Shown piece by piece: positions 20,272-30,532 of a DNA stretch of 64,000 nucleotides. The stretch's first letter is position 1. Each line of letters opens with the position of its first letter. The stretch covers positions 1,178,001 through 1,242,000 of the forward strand of contig OX463813.1 in assembly GCA_949825045.1 (NCBI GenBank), written 5' to 3'. The position numbers were made by a program, and so were the translations under genes. Source of the stretch: Argyresthia goedartella (Eukaryota; Arthropoda; Insecta; Lepidoptera; Argyresthiidae). The notes under the pieces are model-generated. The model saw only the letters and a list, made by a program, of their open reading frames with translations. It was not told the DNA's origin and did not search any database.

Positions 20272-20406
20272 GTTGAATTATAGGATTGTATTTTAAGAAA
20301 TCAAAATGTTTAAATGATGCAATGTTCATCGTTTATATGTGCGTACATGTAAATTTATTCATCTGATTCTTAACTTATCATTAAATCAATTTCAATAATA
20401 AAAGGG

Positions 20407-21767
20407 TTATTCATATTTGACATTATCGAGTTGGAAGGTACCCTCGTGGGTAAATCTTGCTTTAGCCAACTTTATAAATGTGTGGAGTGCATCCAGCTCC
20501 GGTGCGCTGTCAACAACCTGATATCTCAGATTGACAGCTGCCTTCCAGTAGCGTTGGTGCGCTTTCACATTTATAATGTCAGCTTTATTGTAGACCCAAC
20601 TCTACAAATAAGTTTCCCTCGAGATCTTCGCTGCGTTTTAATAGTCCACCTGTGACGCGGCGCCAGAGCACCGACTTGAGCAGATTCACCTTAGCTTCAG
20701 CTATCGTTGTTGCATCTTTTTCTTCCCCAAACAATTCGGTGAGAGTAAATTTCCCTCCGGAGGTAGCACGAGTTGATGCTGTCGCTGACGTGCTGCTACC
20801 GCCGCTCTTCTTTTGCTTTGCGTCGCGACTCGCACTACCTCCACCGCTCGTTTTTACCGCTGCCACCTTACGTTTCTTTGTCTCCTTAGGTGGTTTAGTC
20901 GTACCCTTCCTGAAATGATAAACAATATTCTATTAGTGACAATGAATCAAAATTACTCATCTCGATTTAGAAATGCAATTTAGATAAGGCTGTTATCAAC
21001 CGAGTGGTGGTGGAAATAATGTAAGTATTGATTTTATGAAAACACAACTTATTTAAAAGTATTTGAGAGTGGGATGGTCTTTTACTAGGAGTGAGACACA
21101 CTACAGGTTACGCATAAAAATACTTACGAGTTGTGATCCTCGTCTTCTGAATCTAAATTCAGTAACGAGTTTGCTCTTTGCTGGCGCCATTGCTTCTCGC
21201 TGATGTTGGGGGTGAGGGTTTCGTTCTCGGCGTCAGACCTGGTTATAAAAAAAAATAAGTCAAATACAAACAAAAACTACGATCACAAATATCATAGTTT
21301 AATTTAATCTCACTCTCACACTCTCTAAACATTTCCTTTTCCTTCATTTTGTTGGTATTATACTAGATGTACAGACACAAATACTTATAGTACATACTCG
21401 TAATTTACAAACATTGGGTTCGTCTAATATTATTATATCTATACTTAGATTCTCTTTACCAGGTTTCGAACCCTGAGACTCCCCCAACAAAAGTAGGCAC
21501 GGCTACTGCTAACTGAGTTAACCACGCCCTGCAGTCTCCACATAAGATAATGATACGATTGCTCGCTATGTGTGATGAGTTCTAGTGGTCTCCATAGAAC
21601 TACATTAGTCTAGTACCGAGACGACTACAATTCAGCGTAGATACCATTGAGTTGAGACTGTAGGGTAAGGATAATAAAAATAAAAAAACTTACGAACATT
21701 TTTGCTGTTCCTCTGATGAGATTTCACTACTCCACTTTATTTTACTGCACTTTAGAAGGTTGATGTT
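20407..21767 (-). CDS. Candidate spliced cargo gene with four exons, unknown product
   Basis: Exon 1 (21694 to about 21767; 5' end unclear) ends at donor TTC|GTAAGT. Exon 2 (21128-21238, 111 nt) has acceptor TTATAACCAG and donor CTC|GTAAGT. Exon 3 (20650 or lower to 20909) has acceptor TTATCATTTCAG. Exons 1-3 join in one frame: acidic Gln-rich start, NSLLNLDSEDEDHN, basic PPKETKKRKV (possible nuclear signal), a Ser/Gly-rich linker, then KFTLTELFGEEKD and VNLLKSVLWRRV. A last block (20407-20601, NVKAHQRYWKAAVNLRYQVV ... stop) is protein-like but needs another small intron or a 1-nt frameshift. I do not recognise the family. It lies inside the Polinton upstream of the polymerase, on the same strand. 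Confidence 0.55.
21449..21540 (-). repeat. tRNA-derived SINE head in intron 1 of the spliced gene
   Basis: On the minus strand the segment contains an A-box-like TGGTTAACTCAGTTAGCAGT and, about 40 bp on, a B box GGTTCGAAACC. This is the arrangement of a tRNA-like RNA polymerase III promoter. No acceptor-stem pairing makes it a convincing tRNA gene, so a SINE fragment is the better call. Confidence 0.5.
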
Positions 21768-22063
21768 TCACGCTCGCCGAAGAAATTATAACTTTTTTGT
21801 AATAAATTCGGTCATTTTATATATATTTTTTTGATGACTACAATAAAAAAGCAATGGTTGTCAACCTTTTACCGTATTACACAAAACATGTAACGATCAA
21901 ATTGATATCTATGCAAAACTCATTCAATAAACTTTCCAAAGAATACCTAATGTTGAGTATCCCTGACTAGTGTTAAAACTGCTAACTAAGGTTTAAAACC
22001 GTGTGATTCTTAGGTATCGATTACAACGTTTCATCATCACAAGCTCATGTATCATGACGACTT
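21768..22063. other. Non-coding stretch in the Polinton right part
   Basis: About 300 bp of AT-rich sequence (many A/T runs) without a recognised feature. It leads into the segment shared with the start of the window. Whether copy A also has it cannot be seen, because the window begins at the homologous point. Confidence 0.4.
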
Positions 22064-23479
22064 AGGATTATATTATTATGCAGCTTACGTATTCTATTTT
22101 AGTTAGGTTTAACCCTTAAATGCATCTTGTATCGAAAATGATACAACGAAAAAAAAAACAATAAAAAATAAAAAAGTAATTTATATGTGTCTTAATTCTT
22201 TGTTAAATATACTATTGTATATTAAAATGGAGAAAAACATTAAAAATATGAAAAAAAAAAAACATAACTTCATAAATCAATCAATGTTATGGAAGGTCGA
22301 AAATTTGATGGCAGAGAAAAAAAAAGGTAAAATTGATATATTTTTTAAAATCGCTATAAATTCATTTTAAAAAAATATATTAAATTTAAAATAAATGAAA
22401 CTTGTTTTCAACTTAACTTTTTAATTTTGTCCACACATACAAAATGTAAATTAAAATAATAGGTTCTTAGGGAGTTTGAAAAAAAGAAAAGATTAGGTAA
22501 GATTTTTCAAGTATTTTTTAAGTTATTAAGTATATATATAATTAAGTATTTATCATCAAAAAAGAAAACATCATGCATTTAAGGGTTAAGTTGGGACTAA
22601 CTATACCGATATAGGTACTTACCTTGTTTTTTTCCTAGCTGACAAATGCAACTTTTTTGCATCAATTACTGATAACAATCATTATATGTATCTTATGATT
22701 TTGTTGTTGTAGGCTACAGCTGGTAGCTAATAGATATTACAAATTCTTGTTCATCACTTCAAAACAAGTGCTGAAATCGATGTCCAACTTTTTATGATAA
22801 CACGGTACATGTATATTTGGCTAAACAATAAACCAAATTTAATCAAAGTTGTTAACCTACATGTGCTGTTGACTGTACTTTTATTGCAATTATGCTGATT
22901 AAGGTAAGAGATTCCGAGAGCCGGACACCAACGTCAGCGTGAGCCCGCCGTGGGAACGCAGGGTGTCCATTACAGTACATGTTCGTATACGTACATTGGT
23001 ATAAGTACAGTGTTCGTTTAGAATCCCACAAAGAAACATTGCTTGATATTACTTAAAAAAAATGTGATTTTTGGTTTTCCTAAGCTTGCCGATGGAATCC
23101 TTTATTTTTGTCAGGTAAATGTCAAAACTAACTACCTTAATCCATTTCCGAAGACTTGATTTTCTTGTTGTGTCACACAACAGCTTCTTGTTAAACTTAT
23201 CAGATATTTGCTCTAACGATATGTCTGATTTTATACCAATTTTAAAATCATTGGTAGGTACCTCGCAGCCAACAGAGTCTACTTGAACAAAGGGTTGATT
23301 TTTCTGATGGTTTCTCAATTTTGTATTACCTAACACACAACAAAAAAAAAATCTGAACGAAGGTCTGCATTTCTGATGGGTTTATTATTGAGAAAACCTG
23401 TTGGATATCAGCTACAACCTGAGTGAAGGTTTGAGTTAGTGATGGTGGTACATTATAAACTTCAACAAAAAATCACTTA
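22064..23479 (-). repeat. Right-end non-coding segment of Polinton copy B, homologous to 1-1432
   Basis: This begins TTAGGATTATATTATTATGC exactly as base 1 does and runs collinear with 1-1432, with small indels and substitutions. Its continuation is at 27509-28069, beyond the LINE. It has A/T-rich runs and a short GC-rich patch (about 22905-22980) but no identifiable viral gene. The ORF at 23049-23336 matches the copy A ORF at 1002-1289 but starts with GTG rather than ATG. Confidence 0.8.
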
Positions 23480-23721
23480 CAAATCAAATCAAATCAAAAT
23501 CTAAAATCATTTATTTCCATAGGATGTTGTTACATCACTTAGATCCGTCATTACATTTTTTGGGTGAGTTCACTAACACAATGGCGGAATCTGTGGAGAA
23601 GAGTTCACCGAAGAAACTCCACAGTCGTCGCATCTTTTGCGTTTCCTTTTTTAAATAAAATATTGTCAAATTACAAAATGAATGCTAATTATATATCGAA
23701 ACAGCCTGTTACTCAAACAAT

Positions 23722-26541
23722 CTATTCCCATGGACATCTGTCCTCTAAGTAATCAGATATCCTATAGTAACCTTTTTTATACAATTTCTGTTTTATTATT
23801 ATTTTAAACTTGTCTAAAGGTAAGTTTTTAATATCAGTAGGGACCTTATTGTAATAGCGTATACAATTGCCTTTAAAAGAATTACTAATTTTATGTAGTC
23901 GGCTTACATAAGCAACCAACTTGTCTTTATTTCTAGTATTAAAATTGTGTATATCACTGTACTTCTGAAAATTAGTTATATTTCTTTTTACATACACAAG
24001 ATTGTCATAGATATATTGAGACACAAATGTCAGAATATTGATTTCTTTAAACTTTTCCCTCAGTGACACTCTAGGCCCTAATCTATAAATTGCACGAAAA
24101 CCCCGTTTCTGCAGAGTAAATATACTATTAGCATTTGCAGCGTGACCCCACAATAAAATACCATAGGTCATTAGACTATGAAAGTAACTAAAGTAGACTA
24201 GTCTAGCGGTGTCTACGTCGGTAAGAGCTCTAATTTTTTTAACTGCGAACGCTGCCGAACTCAGTCTGTCCGACAATTTATTTAAATGAGGATCCCATTG
24301 TAGTTTGGCGTCTAAAGTAATGCCCAAAAAGACAGTCGACTGCACAAGGTCCAATCTCTGTCCTTTTATAAATATGTCTGTAGTTACCGGGTTCACATTG
24401 GGTAATACGAATTTAATACATTTAGTTTTCTTTTCATTAAGTAATAAATTGTTAACAGTAAACCAGTTCACTATACTAGAGATAGCATTGTTTACCTCGT
24501 CATAATTTGATTGCTGTCTTTTAACTTTAAATATCAAAGAAGTATCATCGGCAAACAATACAAACCCATGTTTTGCTTTAACAAGGTAAGGTAAATCATT
24601 AATATATACTAAAAACAAGAAAGGACCAAGAATTGAACCTTGCGGTACGCCCATACTTATTGAAGACCCAGGTGATCTTTTCCCATTAACATCGACCATC
24701 TGAACCCTATCTGTTAGATATGACTCCAGAAGGCCAAGTGCCTGATCTTTTACACCATAATGGCGTAACTTCCTGACAAGAGTGTCATGATGGACGCAAT
24801 CAAAAGCCTTGGATAGATCCCAGAAGACACCTATTGCATCCATTGCGTCTTCCCAGGCATCAAAAATATTGTCGATTAGTTCAACACCAGCATCGGCTGT
24901 TGAACGACCCTTTGTGAAACCAAACTGAGCAATATGAATTAAATTGTTGAGATAAAAATGACTTTGCAATTGATTAAGTATGAGTTTTTCAAATATTTTG
25001 CTAAGCGTTGGTAGTATCGATATGGGTCTAAAATTGGTGGGGTCTGATGTACTACCAGCTTTGAATAAAGGTATAACTTTACTTAGTTTCATCAAGTCAG
25101 GAAACACACCATTATCTATACATTGATTAAATATACAACAAAGGTGAGGTGCAATACAATCTACAATGGAACTAATAATTTTTACTGATAGACCATGGGC
25201 GTCAGCTGTCTTTTTCATTTCCAGGGATTTAAACGCTTTTACAATGTCTTCATTATTTACGTGCCTAAATTTAAAATCTGTTTTACATTCCTCAAAGTTT
25301 TGTTTAAGTATAGATTCAGCAGCAGCGGGAGATGAATTTAAAGACTTGGTTGTTGAAACTGGAATGTCCGTAAAGAAATTTTCGAAAGCTTTTGCTACTT
25401 CTAGGTCTGTACTTAGCAATTGATTATCTATCTTAAGCTTGAAGTTATTATGTGTAGCTTTGGCCTTTCCAGTCTCTTTGTTTATAATTTGCCAAGTCGT
25501 TTTCATTACATTGCTACTAGATTCAATTTTGTTTTTAATGAAATTAGATTTAGCTACGGCACAAACGCGTTTAAACATTTTTGAATAACTACGAACATAA
25601 TCTAGAAAGGCCGTATTTTTGTTATATGATTTCTCTTCATAGAGTTCATATAATCTTCGTCTGCTCCTATGAATTCCAACTGTCGCCCAATCACTAAACA
25701 AAGCTTTGTTATTAACTTTTATAGTTTTCGATTTAAATTCCGTATCATATTCATTTTTGACAAGGTTAAATACTGAGTTGTACAACAAATTTGGATCGTC
25801 ACTGTATGGTATTTCCCATAGTTTATCTAAAATATTATTCCTGTAGTGTTCAAGCCGAGTGTCACTAACGGGCACACATGTAATATCCTCTTTTTGGTCC
25901 TTTTTTATTTTAATATTGAATATACCTATCTGACCAGAGTGATCAGAGGTTAATTTATTGATGACCGATAGGAAAATGGGCGTAATGTTAGTAAATATAT
26001 TGTCAATGCAGGTAGCAGATGTTGCAGTAATTCTAGTAGGCTCCAAGAACAGACAGTTCATGTTGTGACATAAAAATAAAGATTTTAATCTAGTACAAAT
26101 ATTATTATCCTCTAACAGATTAACATTAAAATCACCACAAATTTTAAAAAAATTGTTTTTATCGCTGATTTTAATCAACACTTTATCCATTTTCTTTTCG
26201 AATAAATCAAAGGATGAATCTGGTGGTCTGTATACGCTCATTACAATAAGTTGTTCAAGTTCAATACAGGCTATTTCCATGGTACGCTCAACAGACAGGC
26301 TCACTATGTCAACTCGTTCCTTATAATTAAAACTATTATTTACAAGTATTAAGGAGCCACCGCGATCAGCTGTTTTTCTGTTGAACGAACTAGCAACGTG
26401 GTGGTTATTAAAGTTGAACATGAACTGATAACTCTTTAAAAAGTGCTCTGTTATACATAAAATATCAATATTATTACAGTTCATGAATAACTCAATTTCC
26501 AGTTCTTTACTTAACATGCCCTGTATATTTTGATGAACCAC
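23722..26541 (-). CDS. LINE ORF2: AP-type endonuclease plus reverse transcriptase, intact
   Basis: A 939-aa uninterrupted ORF. The endonuclease (about residues 1-230) shows HQNIQG, CITEHF, RGGSLILVN, CGDFNVNL and SDHSGQ. The RT follows (about 450-760): FRPISILPTLSKIFEKLI, FGFTKGRSTAD, WDLSKAFDCVHHDTL, MGVPQGSILGPFLF, and catalytic FADDTSL (YADD box with Phe). A C-terminal conserved region ends KGYYRISDYL. This layout fits CR1/Jockey-group LINEs. ORF2 nicks the target and copies the RNA. It is the only complete LINE ORF2 in the window, which suggests recent insertion although the copy lacks its 5' end. Confidence 0.92.
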   Translation of the reverse strand: MVHQNIQGMLSKELEIELFMNCNNIDILCITEHFLKSYQFMFNFNNHHVASSFNRKTADRGGSLILVNNSFNYKERVDIVSLSVERTMEIACIELEQLIVMSVYRPPDSSFDLFEKKMDKVLIKISDKNNFFKICGDFNVNLLEDNNICTRLKSLFLCHNMNCLFLEPTRITATSATCIDNIFTNITPIFLSVINKLTSDHSGQIGIFNIKIKKDQKEDITCVPVSDTRLEHYRNNILDKLWEIPYSDDPNLLYNSVFNLVKNEYDTEFKSKTIKVNNKALFSDWATVGIHRSRRRLYELYEEKSYNKNTAFLDYVRSYSKMFKRVCAVAKSNFIKNKIESSSNVMKTTWQIINKETGKAKATHNNFKLKIDNQLLSTDLEVAKAFENFFTDIPVSTTKSLNSSPAAAESILKQNFEECKTDFKFRHVNNEDIVKAFKSLEMKKTADAHGLSVKIISSIVDCIAPHLCCIFNQCIDNGVFPDLMKLSKVIPLFKAGSTSDPTNFRPISILPTLSKIFEKLILNQLQSHFYLNNLIHIAQFGFTKGRSTADAGVELIDNIFDAWEDAMDAIGVFWDLSKAFDCVHHDTLVRKLRHYGVKDQALGLLESYLTDRVQMVDVNGKRSPGSSISMGVPQGSILGPFLFLVYINDLPYLVKAKHGFVLFADDTSLIFKVKRQQSNYDEVNNAISSIVNWFTVNNLLLNEKKTKCIKFVLPNVNPVTTDIFIKGQRLDLVQSTVFLGITLDAKLQWDPHLNKLSDRLSSAAFAVKKIRALTDVDTARLVYFSYFHSLMTYGILLWGHAANANSIFTLQKRGFRAIYRLGPRVSLREKFKEINILTFVSQYIYDNLVYVKRNITNFQKYSDIHNFNTRNKDKLVAYVSRLHKISNSFKGNCIRYYNKVPTDIKNLPLDKFKIIIKQKLYKKGYYRISDYLEDRCPWE

Positions 26542-26663
26542 GTTTAAAATATTCTTACTTTTACATTTTTCATTACTAGTTACTTGATTTAATGGGCAAG
26601 ATGAAGGTATATTTATACAAATATTAATATTACTGCCAGAGTTACTCTCTGTTGTCCTATTGG

Positions 26664-27508
26664 TTAATTTAAAGAGCTTGGAACAGATTCCAAGGAGTAC
26701 ATGTCATTATTAATACACTGCTCAATAGAAGCAGGCGTTTCATTAGTCAAAAACTTGACTGAGTTCAAAATAAAATAAGATAGTGACTGTGCTATCTGTT
26801 TTGTATAAAACCTAGATAGGTAATACCTATCCTTAGTCAAATAAAAATATTTTCCACTACAAATATTGGTGTCTATGAAATGAAATTTGTCAGTATGACG
26901 ACATGTCAATGTGTGTATAAATGTATTATAATCATGTCTTATATGATTTTCATGTTGTGACAAAGATTGGCTGAAGGGAAACGCAAACAAGATTATTCTA
27001 TCTACATTTTGTAAAGAATTTAATTTGGAAAAGTATTTAGTAATTAGTTTTTTAGATACATTTTCCCTTCAACCAATTAAAATAATTAGGGTGGTTGGTT
27101 CTAAAAACTGCGATGACAACACTTTGTTTAATATTTGTGAATATGTGGCGCCAGGCATACAGTTATTTAATATTGCCTGGCCCACGCGCTGACTAAGTTG
27201 TAAACCCATATTTTTTCCAAGTTCATCGCTGTACATTATATACCTATCCTTTGTCCGAGAGAAGGAGGCGTTATTGATAACACGATTAGTACTCAAGTCG
27301 ACTGACGGCGGCGCCTGGGTCAGTATCAGCTGTTCGGCCGGCTGCTCGGCGGGACACACGGTCGGCACGGAACAGTCCGCTGGAGCTTGTTTACAATCAC
27401 AGATGTGATTGTCGGTCAAAGATATGAAAGTGTCATAATTATACTTACACGTCTCCAACAAACTAATCATAGCCGACACATGTTCCTTAATTTCGTATTG
27501 TGCTGTAC
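26664..27508 (-). pseudogene. LINE ORF1 remnant: SGNH-like domain, 5' truncated and frameshifted
   Basis: Two frames, 27069-27508 and 26664-26990, together form the C-terminal half of the ORF1 also seen at 42428-43882 and 55648-57163. The first has YIMYSDELGKNMG (block I position) and VGQAILNNCMPGA. The second has FAFPFSQ, FIDTN and LTKDRYYLSRFYTKQIA. ORF1 proteins of CR1-like LINEs are known to carry esterase-type domains. Here the block I Ser is replaced. The open frame runs on into flanking Polinton DNA upstream of 27508, which is not part of the gene. Confidence 0.7.
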
Positions 27509-28069
27509 AACCTGAGAATGACTCTTGATTGTCTGATGGTCTCAACCTTACCTATGATCAATTGTATATAAAGAGCCTCTCAGACATCAACGACAAACCT
27601 GAGCATGACTTTGATTTGATGTTGGTTTTACAAAACAGGAACGTGACACATTCCAGACAACAATAGAAACTTCGCAATGGAACCTAGTTAACGTGCTTAC
27701 CTACAAACATAAAACGGAATTTTCTCATTAGAAACATGGTTAAAATCGTCTTTTAAAACCAACAATCACATTCATCAGTGAATTACTTACATTGTGTGTT
27801 TTGTGTGAGCATTTCATAAACAGTGATTGTACTCCACGGCGTGACGGGGCGATGGTAAGTCGAGGTTATATTTTTGTTACTTCCATGCTTGCGGAGCGGA
27901 TTGAAAGTGAAAGTGGGGCCACAATTAAGCTAATGTATATGGATTTCGATCGAAGGAGTAAGGTGTGTATTATTGTGGCACATTGGCACATTGGCGGAGC
28001 GCAGCGGAGCGGAGTGGAGCGAAGCGGAGCGGATCGAAAGTGAGCTAAAGTGCCCAATAATACACTACT
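27509..28069 (-). repeat. Right end of Polinton copy B after the LINE, including its inverted repeat
   Basis: Collinear with 1433-1614 and 2312-2688 of copy A. The last 241 bp (27829-28069) are the right terminal inverted repeat with GGAGCGGAGCG-type runs, ending CACTACT. The following TTTATG (28070-28075) is the right target duplication. ORFs on either strand here are products of the hexamer repeats. Confidence 0.85.
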
Positions 28070-30532
28070 TTTATGTTATACTTTCTACCTTCATTAAAAA
28101 TTCTAATCTTGATATGTGGACTCTAGCGATCTTGATTAAAATTATAAATAAAAGATAGATAAAAGGCAATTCAAGACAGTAGTGATCTCGGATCAACAAT
28201 AACGTCCATGGAAAATATTTATGGAATCTCAAAATGTTATAGAAAGTATGTTGTAGAAATGTTATAGATATATAGATTAATTAATGCTAACTACCTTGAT
28301 TTCAATGTTTCGCGCCTAATCAGGTACTCTTAAGGTAGAAGTTAACCTGTCGCCTGTATCTCAGAATTAACATCTTCTACTTCTTTAATAATATGCTTAT
28401 TGCAACTCAAACTTTATAACGATTAATGGTTATGTATACAGTTTGATTGCGCACTAGGACTTTCTTGTTTCATAAACACTCCTGTCTTGCCTAGGTTTGC
28501 TGGAAAAAATCTATCCCTATATTCCTATCTTGCCTATAAAATTTATTGTAACTGTGGGTTTATCTATATTTTCTGTTCAATAAAGAATATGAATATGTCG
28601 TAGGATTATTTGATAATCCGTATTTTCGCGAAAACACTGCGGTATATATAGGTGAAGGATGAAGGGGTGAGCGAATCTCCCTTTATCCTTCGTGTTAGGT
28701 TGAACATGTAAGAATTACGGATAATCAAATAATCCTCCCGCCACCCGGGGGTATCACTATCGGCAGTCAAATCAAGATCTTTTCAAAAGTCAGAAAAAAG
28801 TGAGTGTGCACGATTATCAAACTTGTCTTATTAACACACTTGTCAGCGCATTTTAAAATATTCATAGGTTTTGAACTTTAACATAAAATGGTCAGAATCA
28901 TGAACCAATATTCACAACTCGGTAGTTGTGAAATTTGTTACGGATAACTAGTGGGTTAATTGGATTCCGGTACTGGGTAGTCAACGTGACAAAATGTTCG
29001 ACGGTTGGAATGTGCAGGTGTCAAAATGTCTTTATGGACCTAATGTCTATGTGGCAAAAAGTATGAACGTCAAAATGTGCAATGGTTAAAATGTACAGGA
29101 GTTAAAATGTGTTCTGGTCAAATCGAACCAGCGTCATAATGAATTTGTTGGCCCGTTTTGTTTTATACTTTCAACCTTTATTAAAAATTCTAATCTTGAT
29201 ATGTGGACTCTAGCGATCTTGATAACAATTATAAATAAAAGATAGATAAAAGGCAATTCAAGACAGTAGTGATCTCGGATCAACAATAACGTCCATGGAA
29301 AATATTTATTGGAATCTCAAAATGTTATAGATAGTATGTTGAGAAATGTTATAGATATATAGATTAATGCTAACTTCCTTGATTTCAATGTTTCGCGCCT
29401 AGTCAGGTACTCTTAAGGTAGAAGTTAACCTGTCGCCTGTATCTCAGAATTAACATCTAATACTTCTTTAATAATATGCTTATTGCAACTCTAACTTTAT
29501 AACGATTAATGGTTATGTATACAGTTTGATTGCGCACTAGGACTGTCCTGTTTCATAAACACTCCTGTCTTGCCTAGATTTGCTGGAACAATTCTATCCC
29601 TATATCCCTATCTTGCTTATAAAATTTATTGTAACTGTGAGTTTTTTCTATATTTTCTGTTCAATAAAGAATATGAATATGTCGTAGTATTATTTGATAA
29701 TCCGTAGTTTCGTGAAAACACTGCGGTATATATAGGTGAAGGATGAAGGGGTGAGCGAATCTCCCTTTATCCTTCGTGTTAGGTTGAATATGTAAGATTA
29801 AAAAAATAACACTCACAATTACTTTTTGACAAAATCCCTAGAATTTTCGCGAAAATACGGATTATCATATAATCTTATGACATAAATATCTGCAGCTTCA
29901 GGAGTCTCCAGCCAACTGGGGGTATCACTATCGGCCGTCAAATCAAGATCTTTTCAAAAGTCAGAAAAAAGTGAGTGTGCATGATTATCAAACTTGTCTT
30001 ATTAACACACTTGTCAGAGCATTTTAAAATATCCATAGGGGTTGATCTTTAACATAAAATGGTCAGAATCATGAACCAATATTCACAACTCGCTAGTTGT
30101 GAAATATGTTACGGATAACTAGTGGGTTAATTGGATTCCGGTACTGGGTAGTCAACGTGACAAAATGTTCGACGGTTGGAATGTGCAGGTGTCAAAATGT
30201 CTTTATAAACCTAATGTCTATGTGGCAAAAAGTATGAACGTCAAAATGTGCAATGGTTAAAATGGACAGGAGTTAAAATGTGTTCTGGTCAAATCGAACC
30301 AGCGTCATAATGAATTTGTTGGCCCGTTTTATGTTATACTTTCAACCTTCACTAAAAATTCTAATCTTGATATGTGGACTCTAGCGATCTTGATTATAAT
30401 TATAAATAAAAGATTGATAAAAGGCAATTCAAGACAGTAGTGATCTCGGATCAACAATAACGTCCATGGAAAATATTTATGGAATCTCAAAATGTTATAG
30501 AAAGTATTTTGTAGAAATGTTATAGATATATA

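Larger units (their letters stand above)
23480..27508 (-). mobile_element. CR1/Jockey-group LINE inserted in Polinton copy B, 5' truncated
   Basis: The element carries a partial ORF1, an intact ORF2 (endonuclease plus reverse transcriptase) and a 3' tail of TTTGA-type pentamer repeats (about 23481-23500 on the plus strand). Copy A shows the empty site (AAATCACTTAAAACCTGAG near 1432), so the ends are well defined: ATCACTTAC|...|AACCTGAG. The 5' end lies inside ORF1, so it is a 5'-truncated copy. No clear target duplication remains. Confidence 0.9.
6248..28069 (-). mobile_element. Polinton/Maverick (adintovirus-like) endogenous element, copy B
   Basis: The element is bounded by AGTAGTG...CACTACT termini, inverted repeats of about 430 and 241 bp, and a 6-bp TTTATG target duplication. 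It carries the diagnostic gene set: family B DNA polymerase, RVE integrase with chromodomain, adenain protease, A32-like ATPase, major capsid and penton-like proteins. It also has PLA2 and DUF8207 genes seen in arthropod relatives. All genes are on the minus strand. Removing the LINE (23480-27508) and the LTR-like insertion (9690-10994) leaves about 16.5 kb, within the usual family range. Polymerase, integrase, protease and core genes are broken, so it is a relic. Confidence 0.88.

Noticed and set aside
20431..20918. Plus-strand ORFs of 74 and 88 aa opposite the spliced gene
   Set aside because: The minus strand has consistent splice signals and a continuous multi-exon frame; the plus frames are shadows.
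21449..21540. A tRNA gene
   Set aside because: A and B boxes are present but there is no convincing acceptor stem or anticodon arm, so it is better explained as a SINE head.
1..28069. The long direct repeat (1 onward versus 22064 onward) as a pair of LTRs or terminal direct repeats
   Set aside because: Both copies end at the same Polinton terminus followed by TTTATG, and the left end of copy B is an inverted, not direct, repeat. They are right ends of two elements, not repeats of one.
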